A stretch of 64,000 nucleotides of DNA from Chitinophaga nivalis. Its GTDB lineage: Bacteria > Bacteroidota > Bacteroidia > Chitinophagales > Chitinophagaceae. Below are positions 26,533-35,606 of the stretch, piece by piece. The translations under genes were made by a program, and so were the position numbers. Below the pieces are notes generated by a model. The model had not been told where the DNA came from, did not search any database, and saw only the letters and a program-made list of their open reading frames with translations. Numbering within the stretch: the stretch's first letter is position 1; every line of letters begins with the position of its first letter. The DNA lies in the NCBI RefSeq assembly GCF_025989125.1, contig NZ_JAPDNR010000001.1, positions 2,586,301 to 2,650,300 on the forward strand, written 5' to 3'.

Positions 26533-27396
26533 TTATATTTTGATGTATTCAAACCGGGTAGTAGATATCTGTGTATTACTATACTTATCATATCTGCTGA
26601 CACTTTGTACAAGGTTGTTTTTATTATAGGTGTACCGGTAATAATAAAAACCATCATCTGTTACATTATTAGCCGAAAATATGGGGTAATAGCCGGAATG
26701 ACCATCAACTGCTGCCAGATGGCCAGGTCCATTTATATTCAGACTCCTGGACACATTGGGCCGGTCATCGTAAGTCAGACGGGTGACGATGGGTATTAAT
26801 GAAGTATCAGGAGCCTGCCCCGGAAAGCTATAGATGGCGGAAACAGAAGTTTTCAGGATGGTGATGATATTGCCTGCTGCATCATACACATGTTCTGTCC
26901 TATGGTTACTGGAGACCGTAAATAATGCTCCGTTTGTATAATATGTTACCCCGCTGATGTTGTTCGCTTTATAATAATACTTGAAATAGTTGGGGAAACC
27001 ACTTACGTTTCCGAGACCAGAATGGGATATTAACCTGTTTTGCTGGTCGTACTGAAAGAAGATGGTATCCTGCCTACGGCTGTTCGTGATATAGGATAAT
27101 AATCCATTACTATTGTAGGTGTAATACTCTGTAAAGGGCGATGTAGTGGTATCCTGGTTTGAACTGACGGAACGTGTCAGCTGGTGCTGCGCATTATAAA
27201 AATAGGTTTTTACAGCGGTGTTTGCCGGCCCCGTTGTAGTCTTTTTGCTTAACAACCACTGAGATGCTTTACTGTTGCTGGCGCTGGTAGAACCGGACAT
27301 ACTCAGCGGTGTGGCATTTTTTTTACAGGCACTGAATGTCAGAAAAAGGCTGATAAAAAGGAAAAGTACTTGTGTTGACTGATAGGTCTTTTTCAT
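26533..27396 (-). CDS. YD-repeat-like lipoprotein, array member 5
   Basis: The 287-residue paralogue is the most diverged, with lipobox FSAC (C24) followed by a serine-rich linker (SGSTSASNSKASQWLL). Repeats are still clear: YFYNAQHQLTRSV, YYTYNSNGLLSYI, FFQYDQQNRLISHS, HVYDAAGNIITIL and YTYNKNNLVQSVSRY. The proline loop is replaced by PGQAPDTS. It is the promoter-proximal gene if the array is transcribed as one unit. The ATG at 27396 is chosen for the lipoprotein signal. Confidence 0.77.
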   Translation of the reverse strand: MKKTYQSTQVLFLFISLFLTFSACKKNATPLSMSGSTSASNSKASQWLLSKKTTTGPANTAVKTYFYNAQHQLTRSVSSNQDTTTSPFTEYYTYNSNGLLSYITNSRRQDTIFFQYDQQNRLISHSGLGNVSGFPNYFKYYYKANNISGVTYYTNGALFTVSSNHRTEHVYDAAGNIITILKTSVSAIYSFPGQAPDTSLIPIVTRLTYDDRPNVSRSLNINGPGHLAAVDGHSGYYPIFSANNVTDDGFYYYRYTYNKNNLVQSVSRYDKYSNTQISTTRFEYIKI

Positions 27397-27921
27397 GATT
27401 GTGGTTTTTTTTGATAGGTGAATAATAAACACAGACATACCCGGCAGGTACATTGCCGGAAATAAGTAACCGGCCGGCAGGTTAAAGGCCGGTGTGGATA
27501 ATGATGAATAACGGATCACTGCATCATAGCAGACAGGCGTCGATAACCGGACGCGATATGCAACAGGTGATAGACAATCGTTGTTGTGGCTGCAGCAGGC
27601 TTACAACAGCTTAAACAGGTGTCAGAAAAAGAAGAGGCTTACGTTTGCCAGTGAACAGTTATACAAGTGTATGATTTGATTGATGGCACATTTTATAATG
27701 GTTTACCGAAGTACATGAATAAACATTGGTTCCGTAGTAAGGATACATTGAAATTAGAAAGAGTTGGTGAAATGCACATTCAGTATGGGTAGTAAGTGAT
27801 GGAGGCGTAGGAAATAGTACCTGAGGTGTGGGAAAGGCAGGTTGAATTGTAAAACAAGCTGTTGGTAGTGTGACAACATTTGTAATAATCCGTTGCGGTA
27901 ATTATATTGGGGAAGATGTTT
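27397..27921. other. 525-base non-coding gap between the lipoprotein array and an AraC gene
   Basis: No supported gene is seen. Two GC-rich short hairpins are present: CCGGCA/TGCCGG (27441-27459) and ACCGGCC/GGCCGGT (27469-27493). As the only divergent gap of the array, it should hold the promoters of both the array (minus) and the regulator at 27934 (plus). Confidence 0.5.
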
Positions 27922-27929
27922 TATTTTTA
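27922..27929 (+). promoter_or_regulatory. -7-like box (TATTTTTA), near-leaderless
   Basis: The box ends four bases before the ATG at 27934 and supports that start over the upstream ATG at 27916 and TTG at 27907, which would precede the likely transcription start. Confidence 0.35.
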
Positions 27930-27933
27930 TTGT

Positions 27934-28740
27934 ATGATCATACCCAGTCCTGTTCAGTTTGAAAAAGGCACTTATGTGGGGAAGAAAGTGAGAGAACGCC
28001 ATTTCAGCCATATCATTACCAGTGAAACCGTATTTGAAGCCCACCAGTCATCCGACTGGCATTACCATGTTAATCCGCATTTTTCACACATACTGGAAGG
28101 AGGTAGCAAAGAGCTGCGCAAAGGGAATTCCGGCAGACAATATGCCGGTACCGGTTTGTATTATCATCCCGGAGAAGCCCATCAGAATGTGGATTACCTG
28201 CCGGGTACCCGTATCTTCAATATTGAATTGGGAGAAGCATTTTTTAACAGGTATGAAGTGGCGCCCCCACCGGCTTCTCTGATGTTTGAACAACATCATC
28301 AGCTCAATACCGGTGGTATCATCCGTATTATGCGGGAACATTATCTGCAGGACAATGCCTCGCCGCTGGCTATAGATCAGTTGTGTATAGACCTGCTGCA
28401 TCCGGAGCAGGAAACCTTCCGCTGTTGCCCGGAATGGGCGGCAAAGATAAAAGCGATCCTGTATGATAACTGGCGGGATCCGTTGTCACTACCGGAACTG
28501 GCAGTACAGCTGAACCTGCACCCGGTTACGATCTCCCGGTATTTCAGTAAGTATTTTGGCTGTTCGGCAGGAGCATATCTGCGCAGAATAAAAATAGAAC
28601 GTGCGATCGCCCTTATCAGACAAGGCCGGTTTACCCTCACTGAAATCGCCTATGAATGTGGCTTTACCGATCAGGCACATTTTACCAAAACCTTTTATCG
28701 CATGACAGGGTGGTTGCCCCGGCAATACCGGCATATCTGA
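27934..28740 (+). CDS. AraC family transcriptional regulator
   Basis: The 268-residue protein has a cupin-type N-terminal domain (DWHYHVNPHFSHILEGGSKE; GLYYHPGEAHQN) and a C-terminal AraC domain (about 175-265). HTH1 includes LPELAVQLNLHPVTISRYFS and HTH2 includes LTEIAYECGFTDQAHFTKTF, followed by GWLPRQYR. The histidine-rich cupin might bind metal or a small ligand. It is divergent from the lipoprotein array across a 537-base gap and 153 bases upstream of the DUF885 peptidase gene; either may be a target. Confidence 0.9.
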   Translation: MIIPSPVQFEKGTYVGKKVRERHFSHIITSETVFEAHQSSDWHYHVNPHFSHILEGGSKELRKGNSGRQYAGTGLYYHPGEAHQNVDYLPGTRIFNIELGEAFFNRYEVAPPPASLMFEQHHQLNTGGIIRIMREHYLQDNASPLAIDQLCIDLLHPEQETFRCCPEWAAKIKAILYDNWRDPLSLPELAVQLNLHPVTISRYFSKYFGCSAGAYLRRIKIERAIALIRQGRFTLTEIAYECGFTDQAHFTKTFYRMTGWLPRQYRHI

Positions 28741-28781
28741 TGCAGGCTAATTTTATACAATTTTTACTGTACAGGGCATCC

Positions 28782-28789
28782 TAGCTTTG
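28782..28789 (+). promoter_or_regulatory. -7 box (TAGCTTTG)
   Basis: This exact TAnnTTTG match lies 104 bases upstream of the DUF885 gene and is the best promoter candidate in the 153-base gap. Confidence 0.4.
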
Positions 28790-28893
28790 CAGGGTCAGCA
28801 TGGGAACGATGATCCTGTCACCAGCATACAACAGATAACTGTCACCTATGTCGGAATCACGCTGGCACTTTCACCCGAAAACGTAGCAAGAAC

Positions 28894-30684
28894 ATGAAAA
28901 GAAATGCCATGCTGTTGTATATGTCCTGCCTACTCCTGTGGCTGCAGATAGCGCAGGCACAGGAGCCGCCAAACAATACCCGGTTGCATCAGTTATTTGA
29001 CGATTACTATAGGGAACGTATGCCATTGTTTCCTACGGAAGCTACTGCAGCCGGATACCACCAATACGACGACCAGCTGGCCATAGAGGGCGCTGCTCCC
29101 TATCTGGCTGCTACCCGTTCTTTTTACAACAAATACCTCACTGCATTACAAGCATTTGACCGGAAAAAACTGCGTAAGGCAGACAGGGTCTCTTATGATA
29201 TCCTGGTATATACCTTGCAAATGGGACTGGAGGGACTGGACCTGCACCTGGAATACCTGCCGATGAATCAGTTTGTATCCACACCACTGGAACTGGCCTC
29301 TTTTGGCTCCGGTAATGCCGACCAGCCTTTTAATACCGTACAGGATTATGAACGCTGGGCTAAAAGAATGAATGCTTTTCCCGAATGGACCGATACCTGT
29401 ATCGCCAACTTCAATAAAGGTATCCGGGCGGGTGTTGTATTACCCAAGGCGTTGGTGATGACCATGATTCCACAGCTGGAAGCCCTGACCGTAAAGGATG
29501 CCGCAAAAAATGTGTTTTACCTGCCGCTGGCAAAGTTTCCGGCATCTTTTACCACCGCCGAAAAACAACGGCTTACCGGACTATATCATCAGGTGATCGC
29601 AGATAAAATGATACCTGCCTATGAACAGCTGGCGACCTACCTGAAAAACATTTACCTGTCGGCAGCCCAGGAGAAAGCTGGCCTGTATGCTTTGCCAGGA
29701 GGCGACCGCATCTATGCTTATTATCTGCATTATTATACCACTGCTCCGGAACTGACACCGGAACAGGTATACCAGACCGGGTTGACAGAAGTAGCACGTA
29801 TCCGGAAAGAGATGGAAGCCATCAAAACACAGGTGGGGTTTACCGGCACGCTGCCGGCATTTTTCACGCACCTGAAAACCAATCCGGCCCTGATGCCTTT
29901 TAAAACACCAGCAGAAGTGCTGGCAGCATACCGGCAGATCCATGATAAAATACAACCGGCATTAGCAGCGTTGTTTGGCCGGCAACCACAGACACGTTTT
30001 GAGATACGACGGGTGGAAGCTTTCCGGGAAGCAGCGATGGGAGGCCCCTTTTATGTGAAAGGTAATCCGGACGAAAAAAGGCCCGCTACTTTTTATGTAC
30101 CCGTGCCGGATGCCACCAAAATCAATGTCACCTTCTATGGTATGGAAGCTACGTTTATACATGAGGGTGTGCCCGGGCATCATTTCCAGATAGCGCTCCA
30201 GCAGGAGAATAAAGCCATTCCTGCTTTCCGCCGGCAACCTACTTTCAGTGCTTACTTTGAAGGGTGGGCGCTTTACGCGGAGTCACTGGGCAAACAACTG
30301 CATTGTTATACCGATCCCTATCAGCAGATGGGGGCGTTGAATAATGAAATTCACCGGGCCATCCGGCTGGTAACAGACGTGGCAATCCATACCGGTAAAA
30401 TGACAAGAGCGGAAGCCATTGCTTATATGATGGCCAATGAAGCCATCAGCGAAACCATTGCTACAGCAGAAGTAGAGCGCTACATGGCCTTACCGGGACA
30501 AGCCCTTTCTTATAAAACCGGAGAAATAAAACTCATGGCACTGCGCGATAAACTAGCCCGGCAAATGGGACCTCGCTTCCACTTAAAAGATTTTCATGAT
30601 GCCTTGCTTGCCTATGGCGATATGCCCCTGAAGGTACTCGAAGAATATATGAATGACTGGGCCCGGACATCTACGGGCAGATAG
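28894..30684 (+). CDS. DUF885 family secreted metallopeptidase-like protein
   Basis: The 596-residue protein has a signal peptide (MKRNAMLLYMSCLLLWLQIA, cleaved near residue 22) and an all-helical DUF885 body. The zinc-site motif HEGVPGHH occupies 423-430 and the downstream conserved block EGWALYAESLGKQ supplies the third ligand region. The family is related to thermostable carboxypeptidase-like peptidases. It is probably periplasmic. The start is supported by the signal peptide, and a strong terminator follows at 30708. Confidence 0.9.
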   Translation: MKRNAMLLYMSCLLLWLQIAQAQEPPNNTRLHQLFDDYYRERMPLFPTEATAAGYHQYDDQLAIEGAAPYLAATRSFYNKYLTALQAFDRKKLRKADRVSYDILVYTLQMGLEGLDLHLEYLPMNQFVSTPLELASFGSGNADQPFNTVQDYERWAKRMNAFPEWTDTCIANFNKGIRAGVVLPKALVMTMIPQLEALTVKDAAKNVFYLPLAKFPASFTTAEKQRLTGLYHQVIADKMIPAYEQLATYLKNIYLSAAQEKAGLYALPGGDRIYAYYLHYYTTAPELTPEQVYQTGLTEVARIRKEMEAIKTQVGFTGTLPAFFTHLKTNPALMPFKTPAEVLAAYRQIHDKIQPALAALFGRQPQTRFEIRRVEAFREAAMGGPFYVKGNPDEKRPATFYVPVPDATKINVTFYGMEATFIHEGVPGHHFQIALQQENKAIPAFRRQPTFSAYFEGWALYAESLGKQLHCYTDPYQQMGALNNEIHRAIRLVTDVAIHTGKMTRAEAIAYMMANEAISETIATAEVERYMALPGQALSYKTGEIKLMALRDKLARQMGPRFHLKDFHDALLAYGDMPLKVLEEYMNDWARTSTGR

Positions 30685-30707
30685 AAAGGCCGGTTATTCC
30701 TGTAGCG

Positions 30708-30741
30708 ACAACAGCCGCATGATCAGCGGCTGTTGTATTTT
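30708..30741 (+). terminator. Intrinsic terminator after the DUF885 gene
   Basis: An 11-base perfect stem (ACAACAGCCGC with GCGGCTGTTGT) has a 7-base loop and is followed by ATTTTT. Confidence 0.82.
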
Positions 30742-30908
30742 TGAGACGGCTGGTGTTGCATTTTTTTGTTATCCCATAAAAAACCGGCAGACATGATTTG
30801 TTGTGTTGTAACCGGATGAGGAGCACATAGCCGTAAGCGTATAGAAATAATTATATTTATGGCCGATACGGGGAATCTTCTTCTCCATCAATTATATCCC
30901 CACAGGCC

Positions 30909-31565
30909 ATGATTAATTATTATGAAGTTTTAGAGATCGCTGATTTTTCTTCCCATGAAGTGATCAAAGCTGCTTATCGTAAGTTGTCAAAACGATATCA
31001 CCCCGATGTGAATAACGGCGACAAAGTTTGTGAAGAACGTTTCAAGGAAATACAGCAGGCATATGAACAGCTGCGTAACCCCAATACCAAGGCATTACAG
31101 GATGATTGGCTGCGTAACGGACAGCTACCGGAGGATGATGCAGCTGATACACCGCCCGGATATCATCCGCCATCCTATGAATATGAAAGTGACAAACGAT
31201 GGACGACCTGGGCGCCCATGGTACTCACAGGGCTCCTCGTATTAGTTTGCCGTATGGCGCTTAATTGGGGAATAGAATGGCGCCGTGCATCTATACAGCA
31301 GAAGGCGGTTCCGGTAGTAGATATGTCTACTATCTTACAGCGGGCAGCTGCGCCTGGCAACCAGCTACCTGTCATTAAAGCCGGCGATACGCACGAGCAG
31401 GTACAGCAGCTACAGGGAAATCCGGATGAAGTAAAAAAATATGGATCAGAAGAAGTGTGGTATTATCATAATAGCCTGGTTAACTTCAAAAAAGGCATCG
31501 TAATAAGTTACCTGGATACAGATGGCGTTTTAAAGGTGCGTGAAAATATAAAAGTCCATCCGTAA
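30909..31565 (+). CDS. J-domain (DnaJ-like) membrane protein
   Basis: The 218-residue protein starts with a J-domain (about 1-66; YYEVLEIADFSSHEVIKAAY, then RYHPDVNNGDK with the essential HPD triad). A linker and one membrane segment follow (about 101-118, MVLTGLLVLVCRMAL). The C-terminal domain of about 90 residues has a repeated-motif look (IKAGDTHEQVQQLQGNPDEV), resembling the SmpA/BamE-like outer-membrane assembly fold. It probably recruits an Hsp70 to the membrane. The pairing of a J-domain with such a tail is not one I can name. Confidence 0.82.
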   Translation: MINYYEVLEIADFSSHEVIKAAYRKLSKRYHPDVNNGDKVCEERFKEIQQAYEQLRNPNTKALQDDWLRNGQLPEDDAADTPPGYHPPSYEYESDKRWTTWAPMVLTGLLVLVCRMALNWGIEWRRASIQQKAVPVVDMSTILQRAAAPGNQLPVIKAGDTHEQVQQLQGNPDEVKKYGSEEVWYYHNSLVNFKKGIVISYLDTDGVLKVRENIKVHP

Positions 31566-31652
31566 AAAGTTATATATGCTGCAGCCCGGATGCAGCACCT
31601 GGACGTGGGTTTGCCGTAAATAACCTATATTCAGGAAGTAAAAACCCTGCAT

Positions 31653-33296
31653 ATGGCGCTTTCCGATTTTGACTTCCTCCGGTCTGTTAACCAGGTGCCT
31701 GCCCTGGAAGATTATAACTCCTTTACCACCCATGCGGTGCTGCAACAACTCATGCATACCTATGGCGCTGGTTGGATGCAGGAACAGGCTACCGCGTTCG
31801 GACATATCATGGGCAGCCACAGTATGCAGGAAGCGGGTAACCTCGCCAATAAGTACCTCCCCGTGCTGAAAACGCACGATCGTTATGGCAACCGCCTGGA
31901 TGTAGTAGAATTTCATCCGGCTTACCATGAGATGATGACAACTGCCATACAGCACCAGGTACATACCATCGCCTGGACCACCCCATCGGAAGGCGGTTAC
32001 CTGGCACATAGTATCCTCTCTTTTCTCAAACAGCAGATCGATGAAGGCACCAGTTGTCCGCTGACCATGACATTTGCCGCAGTACCTTCTCTTAAACTGG
32101 AACCGCACATCGCGCAGGAATGGCTACCATTGGTACTTTCAAATGAATACGATGCCCGGCATATACCCTATTATGAAAAGAAAGGTGTCACTATCGGGAT
32201 GGCCATGACGGAGCCGCAGGGAGGCAGCGATGTACGCGCCAACCTCACTATAGCGAAGCCTGTGGGCAATGGTATCTATCACATCACCGGCAGGAAATGG
32301 TTTTGCAGCGCCCCGATGAGCGATGCATTTCTGGTGCTGGCGCAAACGGACAAAGGACTAAGTTGTTTGCTGGTACCTCGTTTTACACCCGATGGTGAAA
32401 AAAATAAACTCTTTTTCCAGCGGCTAAAAGATAAGCTGGGCAATAAGTCCAATGCCTCCGGTGAAGTAGAGTTTCATGGTGCGTGGGCACAACTCATCGG
32501 AGAAGAAGGCCGCGGCGTAGCCAGTATTATGGAGATGGTACGGCATACGCGGCTGGATTGTGCCGTTGGTTCGGCAGCCACTTTGCAACGGGCATTGGTG
32601 GAAGTCATTCATCACTGTCAGCACAGAAGTACGTTTGGCAAAAAACTGATTGATCAGCCATTGATGAAAAATGTATTGGCAGATCTTTGTCTGGAATCAG
32701 AAGCCGCTACCACCCTGGCCATGCGGCTCGCCAAAGGATTTGATGACGCACTCACAGATGAAGGTGCCTTGTATTTTACCCGGATCACCACCGCCGTGGC
32801 AAAATTCTGGAATACAAAAAGAGCAGTGCTGGTATTGGGAGAAGCGATGGAGTCTATGGGCGGAAACGGGTATGTGGAAGAGTCTATTCTGCCCAGATTG
32901 TACCGCGATGTACCGGTAAATGCTATCTGGGAAGGTTCCGGTAATATACAGGCATTGGATGTACTGCGTGCGATGCAGAAAGAACCACAAAGTATCGAAG
33001 TGCTGATGCATTATTTTCAACAGTCGCGCGGACTGGATAAGGAACTGGATCAACAGTTGCTGACATTGCAACAATTGATAACCGATCCGGCAGGCTATGA
33101 ATATAAGGCAAGGATCATCGTAGAAAAAATGGCGCTGGCTATCCAGGCGATCGAATTGATACAGGTGGCGCCACCCGCCGTAGCGGAGCTGTTCTGTCAA
33201 TCCAGGTTATCGGCAAAGAGAGGGTTAACGTGGGGTACAATGGAGACCCCGACAGCCCCGGAAACCATCATTCACAGGATTTACCGGGAGGTCTGA
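31653..33296 (+). CDS. aidB: AidB-like acyl-CoA dehydrogenase family protein
   Basis: The 547-residue protein is close in length to AidB of enteric bacteria and much longer than ordinary acyl-CoA dehydrogenases. FAD-binding and family signatures are MTEPQGGSDVRANLT, GRKWFCSAPMSDAFLVLAQ, RLKDKLGNKSNASGEVEF, AMESMGGNGYVEESILPRLY, and PVNAIWEGSGNIQALDVLRA. AidB takes part in the adaptive response to alkylating agents and binds DNA, with weak isovaleryl-CoA dehydrogenase activity. Whether this homologue has the alkylation role is not shown; no ada-like gene is nearby. The gene stands alone. Confidence 0.85.
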   Translation: MALSDFDFLRSVNQVPALEDYNSFTTHAVLQQLMHTYGAGWMQEQATAFGHIMGSHSMQEAGNLANKYLPVLKTHDRYGNRLDVVEFHPAYHEMMTTAIQHQVHTIAWTTPSEGGYLAHSILSFLKQQIDEGTSCPLTMTFAAVPSLKLEPHIAQEWLPLVLSNEYDARHIPYYEKKGVTIGMAMTEPQGGSDVRANLTIAKPVGNGIYHITGRKWFCSAPMSDAFLVLAQTDKGLSCLLVPRFTPDGEKNKLFFQRLKDKLGNKSNASGEVEFHGAWAQLIGEEGRGVASIMEMVRHTRLDCAVGSAATLQRALVEVIHHCQHRSTFGKKLIDQPLMKNVLADLCLESEAATTLAMRLAKGFDDALTDEGALYFTRITTAVAKFWNTKRAVLVLGEAMESMGGNGYVEESILPRLYRDVPVNAIWEGSGNIQALDVLRAMQKEPQSIEVLMHYFQQSRGLDKELDQQLLTLQQLITDPAGYEYKARIIVEKMALAIQAIELIQVAPPAVAELFCQSRLSAKRGLTWGTMETPTAPETIIHRIYREV

Positions 33297-33597
33297 AACA
33301 ACCAGCTATATATTTTAATGGCTGACGGAACATATTTTGTGCATTCCGGAAATACCCCTATATTTAATGACTGTCGTTCAACACAGTATACTATCCATTA
33401 AAAATACCATTACGGTTTCCCGCAATACATCCGATCATTACCAGTGCATGCAGCCTGTTTAAGCAGTCCTGGTTACATCGTACAAGTATCCTGTCATGTG
33501 TGTGTTATAACGTAAACCAATCATTGTAATACTATCCTGTAATTGTTTTCAGGTGGAATACCGTATCAATGCTTATTAACCTCAAAAAATTGTAACG
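33297..33597. other. 301-base gap without a supported gene
   Basis: The region is AT-rich and holds no strong hairpin. One open frame of about 31 codons starts at 33367 but has no feature supporting it. The promoter of the gene at 33598 should lie here; I see no exact TAnnTTTG box. Confidence 0.5.
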
Positions 33598-34389
33598 ATG
33601 AAAAACCTCGTTAAAGCAGCTATATCTCCCCGTGTTATTATTATGCCGTTGGCGATGCCGCAGGGTGTTGTACAGGTGGTACGTGATGATATGCTGATAG
33701 GAGGGACCAAACAACGGGCATTATACCATTACTTAACGACTACCGCTGCAGCAGGTTATAACGAAATCGTTTATGCCAGTCCACCGCCGGCCAGCGAACA
33801 GGTAGCGCTGGCATATATGTGCCAGCAGCGGAAAGTAGCCTGTACGCTTTTTTGCTGGCAGATGGATAAACGTTATCATCCTTTTTCCTTGCAGGCAGAA
33901 TCTTTCGGGGCTACCATCTATCCCTGCGATTCATTGGAGCAGGCGGAGATAGCCGCCCGGGTATATACGGAGCATACGCCGGATAGTATCAAGTTACCAT
34001 TGGGTTTTAATGTACCGGCATATATAGATTGTTTAAAAGCTGAAATAGCGACTTCGTGGCAGCATGTAATAGCCGATCTGGGCTATGAACCTGCAAGGGT
34101 ATGGCTACCTGCAGGTAGTGCCGTACTGAGTAATGTATTCCGGGAAGTGGTGTCAGAGGATACCCTGCTGAACTGTGTAAATGTACGGCTGTTGCCGGAG
34201 GAAGAGGAGCGGATACGGGCTGTCGCCAGCCGGGCTGGCGTACATTTGTTTCGTGCCCGGGAGTCTTTCCTGGAGCCGTGTATAGATATTCCGCCTATTC
34301 CATCCAATCCGCACTATGATGCCAAACTTTGGTATTTTATCCATCAATACGGACAACACCAGGATGTGTGGTGGAATGCAGCCAGATAA
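33598..34389 (+). CDS. Short PLP fold-type II-like protein (tentative)
   Basis: The 263-residue cytoplasmic protein resembles the tryptophan-synthase-beta/ACC-deaminase superfamily. The stretch VVRDDMLIGGTKQRAL is laid out like the (K)REDLxxxxGGNKxRKL block of ACC deaminase and D-cysteine desulfhydrase, placing a candidate cofactor lysine at K38. A helix with ASEQVALAYMCQQRKVACTL matches the layout of their NQxRQVAxxAxxxGxxCxL block. The loop LPAGSAVLSNVF could be a degraded phosphate-binding loop. It is about 70 residues shorter than true members and lacks a clear GSGGT loop, so it may be inactive or bind another ligand. Followed 140 bases later by an unknown gene. Confidence 0.5.
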   Translation: MKNLVKAAISPRVIIMPLAMPQGVVQVVRDDMLIGGTKQRALYHYLTTTAAAGYNEIVYASPPPASEQVALAYMCQQRKVACTLFCWQMDKRYHPFSLQAESFGATIYPCDSLEQAEIAARVYTEHTPDSIKLPLGFNVPAYIDCLKAEIATSWQHVIADLGYEPARVWLPAGSAVLSNVFREVVSEDTLLNCVNVRLLPEEEERIRAVASRAGVHLFRARESFLEPCIDIPPIPSNPHYDAKLWYFIHQYGQHQDVWWNAAR

Positions 34390-34529
34390 GTGAATGCCCG
34401 TATTACTTTATAGGGGCTGGCGTATGGTTAAATAAGCAGGATACACTATCTTTTCGGCTTTATAGTTACCTGTCTGGTTCTTGCTCATCAGGAGGAAGGG
34501 CCGCCGACAGGAAAAACAGACAGCGGAAA

Positions 34530-35606
34530 ATGAATATTGTTAAAATACAGGAAATCATCCCGGATACAGGGAATAAGATATTGACGGCGACTTTAGCTGC
34601 AGCAGACGAATGTGTGGCATTAATGGATTCCGGAGAGGTGGTCAGGTATAAAGGCAGTGGGCCCGGTGAACATTTGTTTTCAACAAAAAGCAGTCTGGGA
34701 TATCAGGACGGTGGTTTTGATATGACCGCGCCTTCAACCATCTATACGCTGGATAATATTGTGGTGATCGTGAATGATTATAAGCGGCATGGCTATATTC
34801 ATTATCCTGGTAAATATGCGGCGATACATCTGTGGCGGGAAGATTATTATGCAGAGATATCCCGTTATGCAATTGCGTTATATAAAGATGCACAGGGCAT
34901 ACCGCATATCATTTATGCCGTAGCCTGGAATCACGTACAGATCATGAACCTGGATACCCTGCAGGTATTAACCGCTGCAAAATCATTGATTACAGTAGAT
35001 GCAGAAGAAAGACATATTGCCTTCTATGAAAATTATAAGGAGCCTAATAGATTGCCCTGGCCATCTGCGTACGACTATTTCTTCGGCGGTCTGTTAATGT
35101 CGCCGGATCGGACTCACTTTCTAAGTGCCGGCTGGCGTTGGGGTTCCTCCGATTCCTATAGTATTTATGAGATCGATCATTTTATCCATCATCACCGGAT
35201 ATCAGAAAAAAATGTCAGCCATTGGGAACACAATAACCGGGCTGTTTGCTGGATAGATGCTACCACAGTAGCGGTTACTTTCCATCCCGTGAAAGATGAT
35301 GATGAGGGTGCGATACCGGATGCCCCCTGTGAAGTGTATTTTTATCAGGTAGGTGGTGCAACACCGGAACTGGAGCGGAAAATAAAAATACCGGATGTGG
35401 ATATCCTCACAGGTGAAATGCATTATATACCGGCATTACAGGCAATCCTGTTTTTCGGCGCGGCATCGGGTGTGACATTGTTTTCGCTGGAAGGTGCTGT
35501 GTTGTTGAGAGATGCTGCATTACAGGCGGATGCATATTATCCGGATAGCCATTTGTTGTTAAAGGTAATCGATGGGAAAATAATTGTCTTTCAGCTGCAG
35601 CTGTAA
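34530..35606 (+). CDS. Hypothetical beta-propeller-like protein
   Basis: The 358-residue protein has no signal peptide or membrane segment. Regular strand-turn blocks (VVIVNDYKRHGYIHYPGKYA; FLSAGWRWGSSDSYSIYEID; AILFFGAASGVTLFSLEGAV) suggest a cytoplasmic propeller of the WD40-like kind. No enzyme motif is visible and I do not recognise the family. The start is set at 34530 (MNIVKIQEII), because the longer frame to 34329 overlaps the previous gene and lacks protein-like sequence. Confidence 0.65.
   Translation: MNIVKIQEIIPDTGNKILTATLAAADECVALMDSGEVVRYKGSGPGEHLFSTKSSLGYQDGGFDMTAPSTIYTLDNIVVIVNDYKRHGYIHYPGKYAAIHLWREDYYAEISRYAIALYKDAQGIPHIIYAVAWNHVQIMNLDTLQVLTAAKSLITVDAEERHIAFYENYKEPNRLPWPSAYDYFFGGLLMSPDRTHFLSAGWRWGSSDSYSIYEIDHFIHHHRISEKNVSHWEHNNRAVCWIDATTVAVTFHPVKDDDEGAIPDAPCEVYFYQVGGATPELERKIKIPDVDILTGEMHYIPALQAILFFGAASGVTLFSLEGAVLLRDAALQADAYYPDSHLLLKVIDGKIIVFQLQL

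Noticed and set aside
22404..27396. The lipoprotein array as an RHS toxin or contact-dependent system
   Set aside because: The proteins are short, each with its own lipobox, and no toxin tip, immunity gene or secretion adaptor is present.
27754..28044. 96-residue minus-strand frame in the gap before the AraC gene
   Set aside because: It runs antisense into the AraC coding region and shows no protein-like pattern.
33367..33462. 31-codon open frame in the gap before the PLP-like gene
   Set aside because: No leader, domain or conserved-looking sequence, and no promoter box; most likely chance.
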